NCBI GenBank assembly: GCA_902570155.1
Contig: CACFXU010000002.1
Coordinates: 1 to 64,000 of the forward strand
Length of the DNA: 64,000 nt
Direction: 5' to 3'
DNA from: an uncultured Alphaproteobacteria bacterium
GTDB taxonomy: Bacteria > Pseudomonadota > Alphaproteobacteria > HIMB59 > GCA-002718135
The position numbers were made by a program, and so were the translations under genes. Below the pieces are notes generated by a model. It worked only from the letters and a program-made list of their open reading frames with translations. It made no database searches and was not told the DNA's origin. Within the stretch, counting starts at the first letter, position 1. The number at the start of each line of letters is the position of its first letter. Shown here in pieces: positions 1-8,757 of the stretch.

Positions 1-37
1 AACAATATTTATTTTGTTTCGATTTGTAAAATAAATA

Positions 38-59
38 GTTCAAATAAAAATTTTTGAAC
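38..59 (-). terminator. possible weak terminator hairpin
   Basis: A 7-bp inverted repeat (GTTCAAA / TTTGAAC, 8-base loop) lies just past the stop of the GNAT-like gene. On the minus strand it is followed by a T-rich but interrupted tract. It is AT-rich and could be chance, so confidence is low. Confidence 0.3.
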
Positions 60-68
60 CCCTACGTC

Positions 69-548
69 TTAAATTTTATATTCGAAGTTCTGTGTTGTAG
101 GGTTAATCTTAATTAATCTTGCCCCATTTCGAATATGATAATGGGTAGCAACAGGCGTAAGAGGAGAAATAGTAATAATACTTTCAAACTGCTCTTTTGA
201 TTTAATATATTTTTGTAATTCTTTCATAATTTTTTTCCCTGCCCCTTTTTTAAAAGACCATAACGTATAGGCAATTGGAATGGTTGCTTGATCTTCCTCA
301 ACACTCATTAAATCCATTTCTTTAATGGTTGTGGGTATTTCATTTGTAAAGGCAAAGCAGGCAATACCTTCAATATCATCTTTATATTTGAGGCCAAAAA
401 TTTTTCTTCCTTTTGACGTACGAAAATCATTATCCAGTTCTGGGCGCACTGGATCGTCTGATGGATTAACACCATCTAGTTCAACTAGTTCAGTTTTTTT
501 GATCCAACTAAAGAAATCAAACTCGTATTTGTATCTGCCAATTTTCAT
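69..548 (-). CDS. GNAT-like N-acetyltransferase family protein
   Basis: 159-residue cytosolic protein without signal peptide or membrane segment. The fold looks like a compact GNAT acetyltransferase: a central strand containing GIACFAFTNE (about 61-70), a helix with KKGAGKKIMKELQKYI (about 100-115) at the place of the acetyl-CoA pyrophosphate loop, and a C-terminal strand pair with THYHIRNGARLIKIN (about 135-149). The canonical Q/RxxGxG/A loop is only loosely kept (KGAGK), so acyl-CoA binding is inferred. The substrate is unknown. It is transcribed divergently from the MATE gene, with 119 bases between the two starts. The ATG start is the only one that keeps the N-terminal strand. Confidence 0.55.
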   Translation of the reverse strand: MKIGRYKYEFDFFSWIKKTELVELDGVNPSDDPVRPELDNDFRTSKGRKIFGLKYKDDIEGIACFAFTNEIPTTIKEMDLMSVEEDQATIPIAYTLWSFKKGAGKKIMKELQKYIKSKEQFESIITISPLTPVATHYHIRNGARLIKINPTTQNFEYKI

Positions 549-667
549 TTAAAGTATGTAATGCTTTATAAGATTTGATAAATAAAGATAGTGAATATTT
601 TGATAAGAAAGTAGCCTTAATTACTTATTATCAAATTTTACTAATATAAATTCTTGCTAAACTAAAA

Positions 668-1984
668 ATGTCTTCAAAATCATCCATCCAAAATATTTTT
701 AAATTATCTATCCCTATTTTCTTTGCAAATTTGGTTATACCTTTTGTGGCTATTGTTGATACGGGTTTAATGGGTAATCTTGATAATGCTAGTTACTTGG
801 TTGCGACTAGTATTGCGGCCAGTGTCTTTTCCATTCTTTTTGGGAGTTTTGGTTTTTTAAGATCAGGTACGGTTGGAATGATCGCACAAGCAGATGGATC
901 AAAAGATTATGAAGAAATCGTAAATATTTTTTTACGTAATATTGCTTTTGTTATTATTATTTCCCTCCTATTAGTTATTCTTCAAACATACATATATAAT
1001 ATTTCCTTATCTATTTTTGAGTTATCGCAAGAGACGAAATTATATTTTAAAGATTATTTTACCTTTCGTATTTACTCCTCTTTTGGTGAGCTAACAATTT
1101 TTGTGATCACAGGATTGTTTATTGGTTTACAAAAAACAAAAACATCCAGTCTTATTGTCGGGTTTTATTCTATTGCCAATATAATTTTAAGTTTAGTCTT
1201 TGTTTTATATTTTAATTTAAATGTTTTAGGTGTTGCCTTAGGCACTCTTGTAGCCTCAACACTGACAACGATAATCTTTTTATTCTATACGTTCTATGAT
1301 CTAAGCAAGATAACTAAATTAGAATTTAATACAAAAAAAATTTTCAATCTCAGTAAAGTAAAAAATATTTTTAATATTAATCTTAATATATTTATCCGAT
1401 CTCTTCTTCTTGCTTTTGCCTTTTTATATTTTACCTATCTTGGTAATTCTATCAGTGAAGAAACAGTAGCAGCAAATACCATTTTGCTGAATTTTATTAT
1501 GTTATCCGCTTATGTTCTTGATGCTTATGCATTCTCTACAGAGGGTATTGTTGGATATTCTATTGGATCAAAAAATAAACAATTATTAAGAGATGTGATA
1601 AAAAATTCCTTTATCCTAAGTACGTTAACCGGCTTGGTAATATGTGTAATCTTTTTCTTTAGTAAAAATTATTTCATTATTACGATGACAGATTTACCTG
1701 ACATTCGAGAAATTAGTTTTAATTTTTCTTACTGGGTAATCATTATTCCTTTTGCAGCTTCTTTTTGTTTTCAATTTGATGGTATCTTTGTTGGTGCATC
1801 GCAAACAACAGAACTACGAAATGCGATGATCGTATCTGTCGCCATCTATATTGTTGTCTCTTTCTTTTTAATAGCAAGTTTTGGGAATACAGGATTATGG
1901 CTGTCTCTCTGCCTTTTCTTTATTGCAAGAGCACTCACTCTGTTTGTCTACATGCCTAGGATTTATACCCGCATCCAAGAATAA
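668..1984 (+). CDS. MATE family efflux transporter
   Basis: 438 residues with about twelve hydrophobic segments, the normal length and topology of the multidrug and toxic compound extrusion (MATE) family. The N-terminus, with LSIPIFFANLVIPFVAIVDT at residues 14-33, is the typical first helix of the DinF-like subgroup; an internal repeat starts near residue 225. MATE proteins exchange Na+ or H+ for cationic organic compounds across the inner membrane. The actual substrate cannot be read from sequence. The gene is monocistronic by position, with divergent and intergenic gaps of over 100 bases on both sides. The ATG is unambiguous. Confidence 0.9.
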   Translation: MSSKSSIQNIFKLSIPIFFANLVIPFVAIVDTGLMGNLDNASYLVATSIAASVFSILFGSFGFLRSGTVGMIAQADGSKDYEEIVNIFLRNIAFVIIISLLLVILQTYIYNISLSIFELSQETKLYFKDYFTFRIYSSFGELTIFVITGLFIGLQKTKTSSLIVGFYSIANIILSLVFVLYFNLNVLGVALGTLVASTLTTIIFLFYTFYDLSKITKLEFNTKKIFNLSKVKNIFNINLNIFIRSLLLAFAFLYFTYLGNSISEETVAANTILLNFIMLSAYVLDAYAFSTEGIVGYSIGSKNKQLLRDVIKNSFILSTLTGLVICVIFFFSKNYFIITMTDLPDIREISFNFSYWVIIIPFAASFCFQFDGIFVGASQTTELRNAMIVSVAIYIVVSFFLIASFGNTGLWLSLCLFFIARALTLFVYMPRIYTRIQE

Positions 1985-2030
1985 TTCTATTAAATTTAAA
2001 AAAAATACTTAAAAAGACTGATAATTATAC

Positions 2031-2056
2031 AAATAGGTCGGCCACTAGCCCTATTT
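2031..2056 (+). terminator. possible terminator after MATE gene
   Basis: The AAATAGG / CCTATTT stem (7 bp) encloses a 12-base GC-richer loop and runs into TTTTAAAA. It sits 46 bases after the MATE stop and 38 bases before the autotransporter start. The T-tract overlaps the stem, so it would be weak. Confidence 0.35.
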
Positions 2057-2093
2057 TAAAATAAAAAAGGCCAAACATTATTAAAAGTTTTTT

Positions 2094-4535
2094 ATGTTTG
2101 TAAACTTGGTCAAAATAAATAAATACTCAATTTACCTTTTCCTATTTTTATTTTTCAATTCTATTTTTATTAGCTCTCTTAAAGCAGCAGATACAACAAA
2201 AGGAGTCAAATTAGATAATGATGATCTCACAGATGCTTTTACTGGACGACTGCTTAGAAGTATAACATTTAATAATGATGGTACTAAAATGTTTGTAAGT
2301 GGAATTCTGAATGATCGTATAGTTCAATATGACTTATCAACTGGTTATGATTTATCCACAATCTCTGAAGGAGATCAGCTTACAGGAGCTAAAATAGCCA
2401 ATCCTTATTCTTTACGATTTAATAACGATGGCACCAAAATGTTTTTTATTGTAGGTGTTTCTTCAACCATAAGAGAATTTTCTCTAGGTACAGCCTTTGA
2501 CATTACAACAGCAAGTTTTACTGTTGATGCTTCATTATCAGATGGTACCTCAAGTGGCTTCGCGTTCAATCAAGATGGTACCAAATTGTTTGCTGCAGAT
2601 AATGGAAACAATCAGATTGATGAATACAGTTTATCAACTGGTTTTGATTTAAGTACGATCAATTATGTTCAACGTATTGATATTTCAGCTGAAACTGAAG
2701 ATGCACGATCATTGATATTTAACCCTGATGGAACGACAATGTTTATTTTGGAGAAAGAAGAAGTACATGAATACGTCTTAACAACTGGGTATGATATTAC
2801 GACTGCTGAATTCGCTGATAAGATTTTAGACTCAGCTGGACACAATGTAGGAGGTCAACATCCTTGGGGTATAGAATTAAATAGGTGTAGTAGTTGTGAT
2901 GGAAAAAAATTATTTATTGCTGTTAATGATGAGATAATAGTAGAATATTTATTACCTGCTGCCTATAATTTAACAACACCAACTCTAAGCTCTTCAGTGC
3001 CAGCAGATAATGCTACGGGTGTTTTAATAAATGCTAATATAGTTTTAAACTTTAGTGAATCGATGGATGTAGAAAGTGGTAATATAGAAATTTATAAAAC
3101 ATCCGATAACTCTCTTGTTGAAACAATTGATGTCACGAGTAGTCAAGTCACTGGTACTGGAACAACCGCGATAACAATTAATCCTAGTTCAGATTTTGAG
3201 TATAATGTTGAATATTATGTATTAATTGATGCTACAGCTTTTGATGATGGAAGTGATGCTTCTTATGCTGGTATAACGTCAACAACGGCTTTAAGTTTTA
3301 CTGTTAGCGATGATAGGTTGGATCCAACAACAATTAAAGATGTTATAGGCTCCATAGATGCACAAAGTGAATTAGCAAAAAATTACATTAGTCGATCTAT
3401 TGATACTGTCTCAAATCGTTTACGATTTTTAAGACAAAATAGATTGAGTGATACTTTATCTAGCCTAGGTTTGCAGATAGATTTTGGCAATACAATTCTC
3501 ACCTCATTAGCAAATGATAATATAGAAAAAAATACCAATTCCATCATGCCGAATAATTGGTCTGCATGGACATCCGGATCAACTTATCTGTCAAAAATTG
3601 GTGATAGTACAAATTCGTCATCACAAGAAACTGAAGGGCAAGCAGTAGCATTAGGATTTGATAAAAAATTAAGTGATAGTGATTTTCTTGGTTTTGCTAT
3701 TCAATATGATCAGAGTGATACGGATATTGGAACAAATGGAACAAGTATTGATAGTGAAAATATGAATTTCTCTATCTACCGAACGAAACCACTTGATAAT
3801 AATAACTTTATCGAAACATTATTAGGTGTAGGGTTAATAGAAAGTGATTTAAAAAGAGTCCATAATTCTAGTGTATTAACTGGTACGCGGGATGGAACAC
3901 AAATATTTGGCTCTATCAATTACGGTAAAACAATTGATAAAGGTGATTTTAATATAACACCAATTGGACGTCTTGATTTAGGTTATACTAAACTTGATGA
4001 CTACAAGGAGACTGGAATAAACGCTTTGTATTATGCAAGTCAGAGAATTGAAAGTGGATTAGCTTCATTTGGTTTTGAATTTAGTGATAATATTCAACTT
4101 AATGAAAATAAATTACAACCATTTGGATCACTTAAATTTATTACTGATTTTAGTAACAAATCTGATGCCAAGATCAATTATGTAACAGATACTTCAACAA
4201 TTTATACGTACACACAAAAAGCAAATTCAGATCATTTAATAAGATCAATGATTGGATTGACATATACCGCTGGAGATTATTTAAATATTAACTCCAGTTA
4301 TACTAGGTTGCAAGGTAACAGGAGCGAACGAAGAGATACTATAGACTTTGCTATTAACTTTATTTCAAATCGTGAGACACAATATAGTCTGTCATTAGCA
4401 GGTGATGAAAATGCAGAGGCTAAACTTGGTATATCAAAAAATATATATGGTTTTGATTTAGGGTTTAATGCCAGTGAGTCTCTTAGTGCTAATCCAAATC
4501 AAGAAGCGGAATTAATTCTGACTTACAATTTTTAA
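2094..4535 (+). CDS. autotransporter with propeller-like repeats, Big_5 domain and beta-barrel
   Basis: 813 residues. A signal peptide (about 1-31, ending LKAAD) is followed by five imperfect units of about 50 residues, each with the pattern F-N-x-D-G-T-K-M-F and ending near S-T-G-Y-D-L-S-T (about residues 50-295). This is a beta-propeller-like repeat. Residues about 298-400 look like an SbsA-type Ig-like (Big_5) domain, starting SSSVPADNATGV and containing FSESMD. A linker (DPTTIKDVIGSIDAQSE) leads into about 330 residues of amphipathic strands ending in a terminal Phe, the C-terminal signature of an outer-membrane autotransporter barrel. The passenger should be exported to the cell surface. 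Its function (adhesion, binding) is inference. It is convergent with ccrM, separated by 5 bases. Confidence 0.8.
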   Translation: MFVNLVKINKYSIYLFLFLFFNSIFISSLKAADTTKGVKLDNDDLTDAFTGRLLRSITFNNDGTKMFVSGILNDRIVQYDLSTGYDLSTISEGDQLTGAKIANPYSLRFNNDGTKMFFIVGVSSTIREFSLGTAFDITTASFTVDASLSDGTSSGFAFNQDGTKLFAADNGNNQIDEYSLSTGFDLSTINYVQRIDISAETEDARSLIFNPDGTTMFILEKEEVHEYVLTTGYDITTAEFADKILDSAGHNVGGQHPWGIELNRCSSCDGKKLFIAVNDEIIVEYLLPAAYNLTTPTLSSSVPADNATGVLINANIVLNFSESMDVESGNIEIYKTSDNSLVETIDVTSSQVTGTGTTAITINPSSDFEYNVEYYVLIDATAFDDGSDASYAGITSTTALSFTVSDDRLDPTTIKDVIGSIDAQSELAKNYISRSIDTVSNRLRFLRQNRLSDTLSSLGLQIDFGNTILTSLANDNIEKNTNSIMPNNWSAWTSGSTYLSKIGDSTNSSSQETEGQAVALGFDKKLSDSDFLGFAIQYDQSDTDIGTNGTSIDSENMNFSIYRTKPLDNNNFIETLLGVGLIESDLKRVHNSSVLTGTRDGTQIFGSINYGKTIDKGDFNITPIGRLDLGYTKLDDYKETGINALYYASQRIESGLASFGFEFSDNIQLNENKLQPFGSLKFITDFSNKSDAKINYVTDTSTIYTYTQKANSDHLIRSMIGLTYTAGDYLNINSSYTRLQGNRSERRDTIDFAINFISNRETQYSLSLAGDENAEAKLGISKNIYGFDLGFNASESLSANPNQEAELILTYNF

Positions 4536-4540
4536 ATATA

Positions 4541-5611
4541 CTAATTCAGTTTATCTTTACGGTAATTAGATCGTATTTCATCAAGTAGGACTGATTTAGA
4601 CTTATTTTTTACATGCCAAAAATCCCATCCATTACAACTTGGTAGTCCTTGTATCTTTGCTCCCATTTGATGAATAGAACCTGTTAAATCTTTAATTTTA
4701 AGTGTTCCATCAATACTAACGGTTGCTTTAAAGCGTTCTTTTTTATCTGTTAATACTGCACCTGGTGGAATAATTCCTTGCTCGACTAATTCACCAAAAG
4801 GAACTTTTGGTAATTCTTTTCTGCTCTTTGCAATAGTGACAACTTCTTCTTTCAATACTTTGGTTTTCTTTAATCGTTCTTTTGATAGTTTAACGTAGTC
4901 CTTATCTTTTTCTATACCAATAAAGTTACGTTGTAATTTTTTTGCAACAACGGCAGTTGTTCCACTTCCTGAAAAAGGATCAAGAACAAGATCACCCTTA
5001 TTTGTCGAAGCTAATAGAATCCGATAGAGTAGAGCTTCTGGTTTTTGTGTTGGGTGTGATCGTTGATTGTTATCTTTACGTAATCTTTCTTTCCCTGAAC
5101 AAATAGGAATATACCAGTCACTGCGCATTTGTTTTCCTTCATTTAGTTCTTTGAGATTTTGATAGTTGAATGTGTATTTTGCTTCTCTTGATGTTGTGCA
5201 CCATAAAAGTGTTTCATGGGCATTTGTGAAACGTGTACCACGAAAGTTTGGCATGGGATTTGTTTTATGCCAAATAATATCATTTAAGATCCATAAGCCT
5301 TCATCTTGGATTGTAGAACCTACACGTAAAATATTATGATAACTTCCTATCACCCAAAGCGCTCCACCTTTTTTTAGAACACGTTTACATTCATTAAGCC
5401 ACGCATTGGTAAATTGATCATATTCTTTATATGTGCTAAATTTATCCCAATCTTGTGTAACAGCTTCAACCGTTGTTTGATCAGGTCTGTATAATGTATC
5501 CTTTAATTGAAGATTATAGGGTGGATCAGCAAAAATAAGATCAACCGAATGATCTTTTAATTTTTTCATTTCCTTAATGGAATCACCCAAAATAATTTGA
5601 TTTTTCTTCAT
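4541..5611 (-). CDS. ccrM: CcrM-type GANTC adenine-N6 DNA methyltransferase
   Basis: 356 residues, the length of alphaproteobacterial CcrM. The beta-class motif order is visible: catalytic DPPYN at 29-33 comes first, and the SAM-binding motif DPFSGSGTT near 210-219 comes second. A C-terminal domain of about 85 residues, characteristic of CcrM and involved in DNA recognition, begins near 265 and contains [13 protein letters not shown]. CcrM methylates the adenine in GANTC and couples gene expression to replication in Alphaproteobacteria. The neighbour rnhB is a common partner in that class. Four GAATC sites lie in its first codons and leader, which suggests autoregulation. The start is ATG without a clear Shine-Dalgarno. 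Confidence 0.93.
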   Translation of the reverse strand: MKKNQIILGDSIKEMKKLKDHSVDLIFADPPYNLQLKDTLYRPDQTTVEAVTQDWDKFSTYKEYDQFTNAWLNECKRVLKKGGALWVIGSYHNILRVGSTIQDEGLWILNDIIWHKTNPMPNFRGTRFTNAHETLLWCTTSREAKYTFNYQNLKELNEGKQMRSDWYIPICSGKERLRKDNNQRSHPTQKPEALLYRILLASTNKGDLVLDPFSGSGTTAVVAKKLQRNFIGIEKDKDYVKLSKERLKKTKVLKEEVVTIAKSRKELPKVPFGELVEQGIIPPGAVLTDKKERFKATVSIDGTLKIKDLTGSIHQMGAKIQGLPSCNGWDFWHVKNKSKSVLLDEIRSNYRKDKLN

Positions 5612-5677
5612 AATTGATAAAAAGAATCTTTAAGCAGATATGGAATCAGGTCAATTGAGTTATCAACAGGTGGAATC
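5580..5677. promoter_or_regulatory. cluster of four GANTC (CcrM) sites at the ccrM start and leader
   Basis: GAATC occurs at 5580-5584, 5624-5628, 5643-5647 and 5673-5677, all in the same orientation. At this base composition about one GANTC per 350 bases is expected, so four in 98 bases is enriched. In Caulobacter the ccrM promoter region also carries GANTC sites that affect its timing. A near DnaA box (TTATCAACA, 5660-5668, one mismatch) lies between two sites. The regulatory role here is inference. Confidence 0.5.
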
Positions 5678-5715
5678 TTTAGGTAGGGATAACCTTAAAA
5701 TTCGGCTATAAACAT

Positions 5716-5738
5716 AAAAAAAGGGGTCCGTAGACCCC
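5716..5738 (-). terminator. rho-independent terminator of the slt-moaB-rnhB transcript
   Basis: A perfect 6-bp GC-rich stem, GGGGTC / GACCCC with a 4-base loop (5723-5738), is followed on the minus strand by seven T (5722-5716). It lies 126 bases past the rnhB stop and about 105 bases before ccrM, so it separates ccrM from the upstream operon. Confidence 0.8.
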
Positions 5739-5863
5739 TGGAATAGTTCATCAAATGGGAGGAATGATGAAACTTAACCACTATTTAGTGTTTGTCGCAT
5801 CTTTTTGAAGCATAATAAAATAATATTTGGTATGCATTCTTTGCATGGATAAATTTGGGTAAT
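5739..5863 (-). other. rnhB 3' leader region; possible short peptide or 3'-UTR RNA
   Basis: This 125-base stretch lies between the rnhB stop and its terminator, long for such a compact genome. On the minus strand it holds a 21-codon frame (5846-5781, ATG start, no clear ribosome site). On the plus strand a 14-codon frame (5764-5808) follows GGGAGG. Neither resembles anything I know. A terminator-capped 3'-UTR small RNA is an equally good reading. Confidence 0.25.
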
Positions 5864-6478
5864 TTATTTTTTTAATAACGATTTAATTGGTTCAAATGAT
5901 TTTCGGTGAAACTGAGTTACACCGTGCTTGTGTATTGCATCTATATGTTTTTTAGTTCCATAACCTGCATTTTTTTTCCAATCATAAAATGTAAACTTAC
6001 TATCAAGTATACTCATCAGTCGATCACGGTGAACTTTTGCAATAATAGATGCACTTGCAATCGATAAAGATTTTTTATCTCCACCTATTATAGATTTTTC
6101 ATTTTGATAATTTAATGAAAAGTTTCCATCAATAATAAGATGTGGATTTTCAAAATTAAATTTTTCAATTACTCTTTTCATTGATAATTTTGTTGCTTCC
6201 AAAATATTAATTTTATCGATTTCTTCTACACTCGCATAGCCTAAGTAATATTGAAGTTTTCTTTCTTTTTGTAATTTTTTAAAAAATATAAATAATTTTT
6301 CTCTCTGTTTTGCCGTATGTTTTTTTGAATCAGTTATTGGTATTTCTGATTCTAAATCATCATAATTAGAAAAATAACATCCACAACTAACTACTGGACC
6401 TGCTAATGGACCTCTGCCAACTTCATCTAAACCAATTACAGGTCCATTGATTGATTTTTCTATAGAAAAATCAGTCAC
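5864..6478 (-). CDS. rnhB: ribonuclease HII
   Basis: 204 residues, normal for type II RNase H. GLDEVGRGPLAGPVV at about 16-30 supplies the first two carboxylates (D18, E19). IIDGN (about 115-119) supplies the third, and SASIIAKVHRDRLM (about 141-154) the last conserved block. The enzyme cleaves the RNA strand of RNA-DNA hybrids and removes single ribonucleotides in the cytoplasm. The start is GTG; no in-frame ATG precedes the DEVGRG motif. It overlaps the moaB stop by one base, so the two are translationally linked in a minus-strand operon. Confidence 0.93.
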   Translation of the reverse strand: MTDFSIEKSINGPVIGLDEVGRGPLAGPVVSCGCYFSNYDDLESEIPITDSKKHTAKQREKLFIFFKKLQKERKLQYYLGYASVEEIDKINILEATKLSMKRVIEKFNFENPHLIIDGNFSLNYQNEKSIIGGDKKSLSIASASIIAKVHRDRLMSILDSKFTFYDWKKNAGYGTKKHIDAIHKHGVTQFHRKSFEPIKSLLKK

Positions 6479-7005
6479 TATTTTTCATTTAATCTTGGCA
6501 TGATTTCAACAAAATTACACGGCTTATGTCTAATGTCTAATTGATATTGTAAAATTTCATCCCAACCATCTTTGCATGCACCTGTTGATCCGGGTAAACA
6601 AAAAACATACGTACTATTTATTAAAGCTGCAACTGCTCGTGATTGAATTGCCGATGTACCAATTTTTTCAAAACTAACTTGTCGAAATAGTTCCCCAAAA
6701 CCATCGATATGTTTACTGGCAATAGCATTTACAGCTTCTGGTGTTGTATCTCTCCCTGTTAAACCAGTCCCACCAGTTGTAATAATGCAATCAATCTCTT
6801 TTTCTTTAGACATTGTGTTTAAGGTATCTTTTATTTGAGAAACATCATCTGGGATAATTGTACGTTTAATCATTGTATGACCAGCATTAGTAATACGTTT
6901 TTCTAATGTATCGCCAGATGTATCATTCTCTTTTGTTCTTGAATCTGAAATTGTAATAACAGCAATATTTATGGGAACAAAATCTAGAGAAGTATCAATT
7001 GGCAT
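6478..7005 (-). CDS. moaB: molybdenum cofactor biosynthesis protein MoaB-type
   Basis: 175 residues, matching MoaB. The fold is marked by NIAVITISDSRTKENDTSG near the N-terminus, TTGGTGLTGRDTTPEA (about 95-110, the molybdopterin-binding loop) and CLPGSTGACKDGWDE near 145-160. MoaB/MogA proteins adenylate molybdopterin on the way to the molybdenum cofactor. No other moa/moe gene is in the window, so the pathway must be completed elsewhere. In Alphaproteobacteria moaB often lies beside the family-4-like UDG, as it nearly does here. The gene overlaps rnhB by one base and follows the transglycosylase by 6 bases. Confidence 0.88.
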   Translation of the reverse strand: MPIDTSLDFVPINIAVITISDSRTKENDTSGDTLEKRITNAGHTMIKRTIIPDDVSQIKDTLNTMSKEKEIDCIITTGGTGLTGRDTTPEAVNAIASKHIDGFGELFRQVSFEKIGTSAIQSRAVAALINSTYVFCLPGSTGACKDGWDEILQYQLDIRHKPCNFVEIMPRLNEK

Positions 7006-7011
7006 AACCTA

Positions 7012-8757
7012 TTAATAAAGTGGATCATTTCCATTTGCTAGCATTTTTAGGGAACGCATTTCTTTATTGTTTTTATTTTGGTAAATCCAATATTTTGTTA
7101 AGATCTTTTCTATGAACCACCTTGTTTCTCTTGATGGAATACTTTCCATAAAAAAGAGTGAGTCTTCCATATAATTTGTTTCATTTTTCCATTTTTGTAA
7201 ATTTCCAGGACCACCATTGTAAGCTGCTGCAAGAAATATAAGATTTCTTGAAACTTGCTCTAGATCTAGAAGATAGGCTAAATATTCTTGTCCAACTTCT
7301 AAATTTATCTCTGGATTTTTAAGAATATTACTATTGCTTCTTTTTACATCTTTACTTTTGGTGATAAATTTTGCAGTTGAAGGTAATACTTGCATTAACC
7401 CTATGGCACCATCTTTACTTTTTGCTTTTATGTTGAACATAGATTCTTGATGCATAAAGGCGTGTAGTAATTCTTTTTCTAATTTGAAACCATCTCGTGG
7501 CTTCCAAACACTAGTTGGGTAATAGAGGTAAGTAGGAACATCCATACCAAAATTCTCTAACTTATTGACAATTTTTAATTGTGTATAGGCTAGATCAAAA
7601 TTTTCGGCAATTTGAATAGACTCCTTCGCTATTTCTCTATTTAAAATAGAATTGATATGAACAATTTCCTTTTCTAATTCATCAGCAAAACCAACCTGTA
7701 TTAGTGTCTGTATTCTTTTTCCTGCTGGTATATTTAAAATAGTACTATTGTTTTTATTAAGATCAGTATGTTCTACCCATTCTATTTTTTCATCTATACC
7801 TAATATTTCTAATGCAAGCATTCCATAAAAACTATTCGGATTATTTGATGCTCTTTTTAACCAAAAATTAATATCATCATATCGACCAAGTTTTGCATAC
7901 GATCTAGCTGTCCAAAAACTTCCTGACGTTTGATGCCACGCATCATCTTTTAAACTTATCGAAAAGAGAGAAAAATATTTTGCAGCATCTTGATATTTTT
8001 CTAGCCTCCAAGAAGATAAACCAGCAGTCCAAGCTGCATAAGGAACATATTTTGCAGAATTTACAAGAGCTTCAGAAGCATATTGGATTGCCAAGTCATT
8101 TTTATTTGCTAAGAAATATCCTTTCGCAATTAATTCTTTTTGCTGATCTATCTCAACTTGATCTAATAATAGATCTACATCTCTTTGGTTCAATAATTGT
8201 ACTGCACCTGTCGGCCATCCTTTGTTAACTCTTGATTTAATTCCGTTAATTAATTTTCTTTTTTCAGCTCTTTGATTGTTAGATAGTTTTTTGGAACTTT
8301 TATATTTACTAGATTTCTTACTATTTACCTGTTCCGATTCTATCCCAATTGGAATGCTTGGTTTAGTTGGGCTTTTATAACCCTCTGGCATTCTTCGAAT
8401 AGCCAATTTATATATTTGCTTTGCTTGTGGATGATCATTATATTTTTTTAACCAATAATATAATTCTAAATACTTTGATCGATAACAATTTGGATGCAAA
8501 AATTTTTGTGCATAGATGTGTCCTAATAAAGATTTATTTTTAATTTTTAAAATAAAATTGTTTGCACTTTTCCATTTGCATATATCTTGAAACTTGTATG
8601 CTTGTTGATAGTTATAAACATCTTCTTCACTAAGAACCTTTGATGAGAATATATCGTCGTATTTGGTGACTATATCTTGTTGGTATGCGTAGATTTGTTT
8701 TGAAAAAATTATAAAGAATAAAAAAAAACAAAAAATTAAAAATTTTTTATGATACAT
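7012..8757 (-). CDS. soluble lytic murein transglycosylase (SLT family)
   Basis: 581 residues. A signal peptide at 1-24 places it in the periplasm. A long alpha-helical superhelix region (about 30-420) precedes the C-terminal SLT domain. There HAFMHQESMF carries the catalytic Glu (about 437), followed by GAIGLMQVLPSTA and AAYNGGPGNL, the three standard SLT motifs. The family cleaves the glycan strand of peptidoglycan to form 1,6-anhydromuramic acid. Length and domain order match Slt70-type enzymes of Alphaproteobacteria. Its start overlaps the UDG stop by 11 bases. Confidence 0.9.
   Translation of the reverse strand: MYHKKFLIFCFFLFFIIFSKQIYAYQQDIVTKYDDIFSSKVLSEEDVYNYQQAYKFQDICKWKSANNFILKIKNKSLLGHIYAQKFLHPNCYRSKYLELYYWLKKYNDHPQAKQIYKLAIRRMPEGYKSPTKPSIPIGIESEQVNSKKSSKYKSSKKLSNNQRAEKRKLINGIKSRVNKGWPTGAVQLLNQRDVDLLLDQVEIDQQKELIAKGYFLANKNDLAIQYASEALVNSAKYVPYAAWTAGLSSWRLEKYQDAAKYFSLFSISLKDDAWHQTSGSFWTARSYAKLGRYDDINFWLKRASNNPNSFYGMLALEILGIDEKIEWVEHTDLNKNNSTILNIPAGKRIQTLIQVGFADELEKEIVHINSILNREIAKESIQIAENFDLAYTQLKIVNKLENFGMDVPTYLYYPTSVWKPRDGFKLEKELLHAFMHQESMFNIKAKSKDGAIGLMQVLPSTAKFITKSKDVKRSNSNILKNPEINLEVGQEYLAYLLDLEQVSRNLIFLAAAYNGGPGNLQKWKNETNYMEDSLFFMESIPSRETRWFIEKILTKYWIYQNKNNKEMRSLKMLANGNDPLY

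Noticed and set aside
5660..5668. DnaA box (TTATCAACA) and possible origin
   Set aside because: A single one-mismatch box without dnaA, parA or a box cluster is not an origin.
5764..5808. 14-codon plus-strand peptide after GGGAGG
   Set aside because: Too short to support as a gene; no resemblance to a known leader peptide and no downstream gene on that strand.
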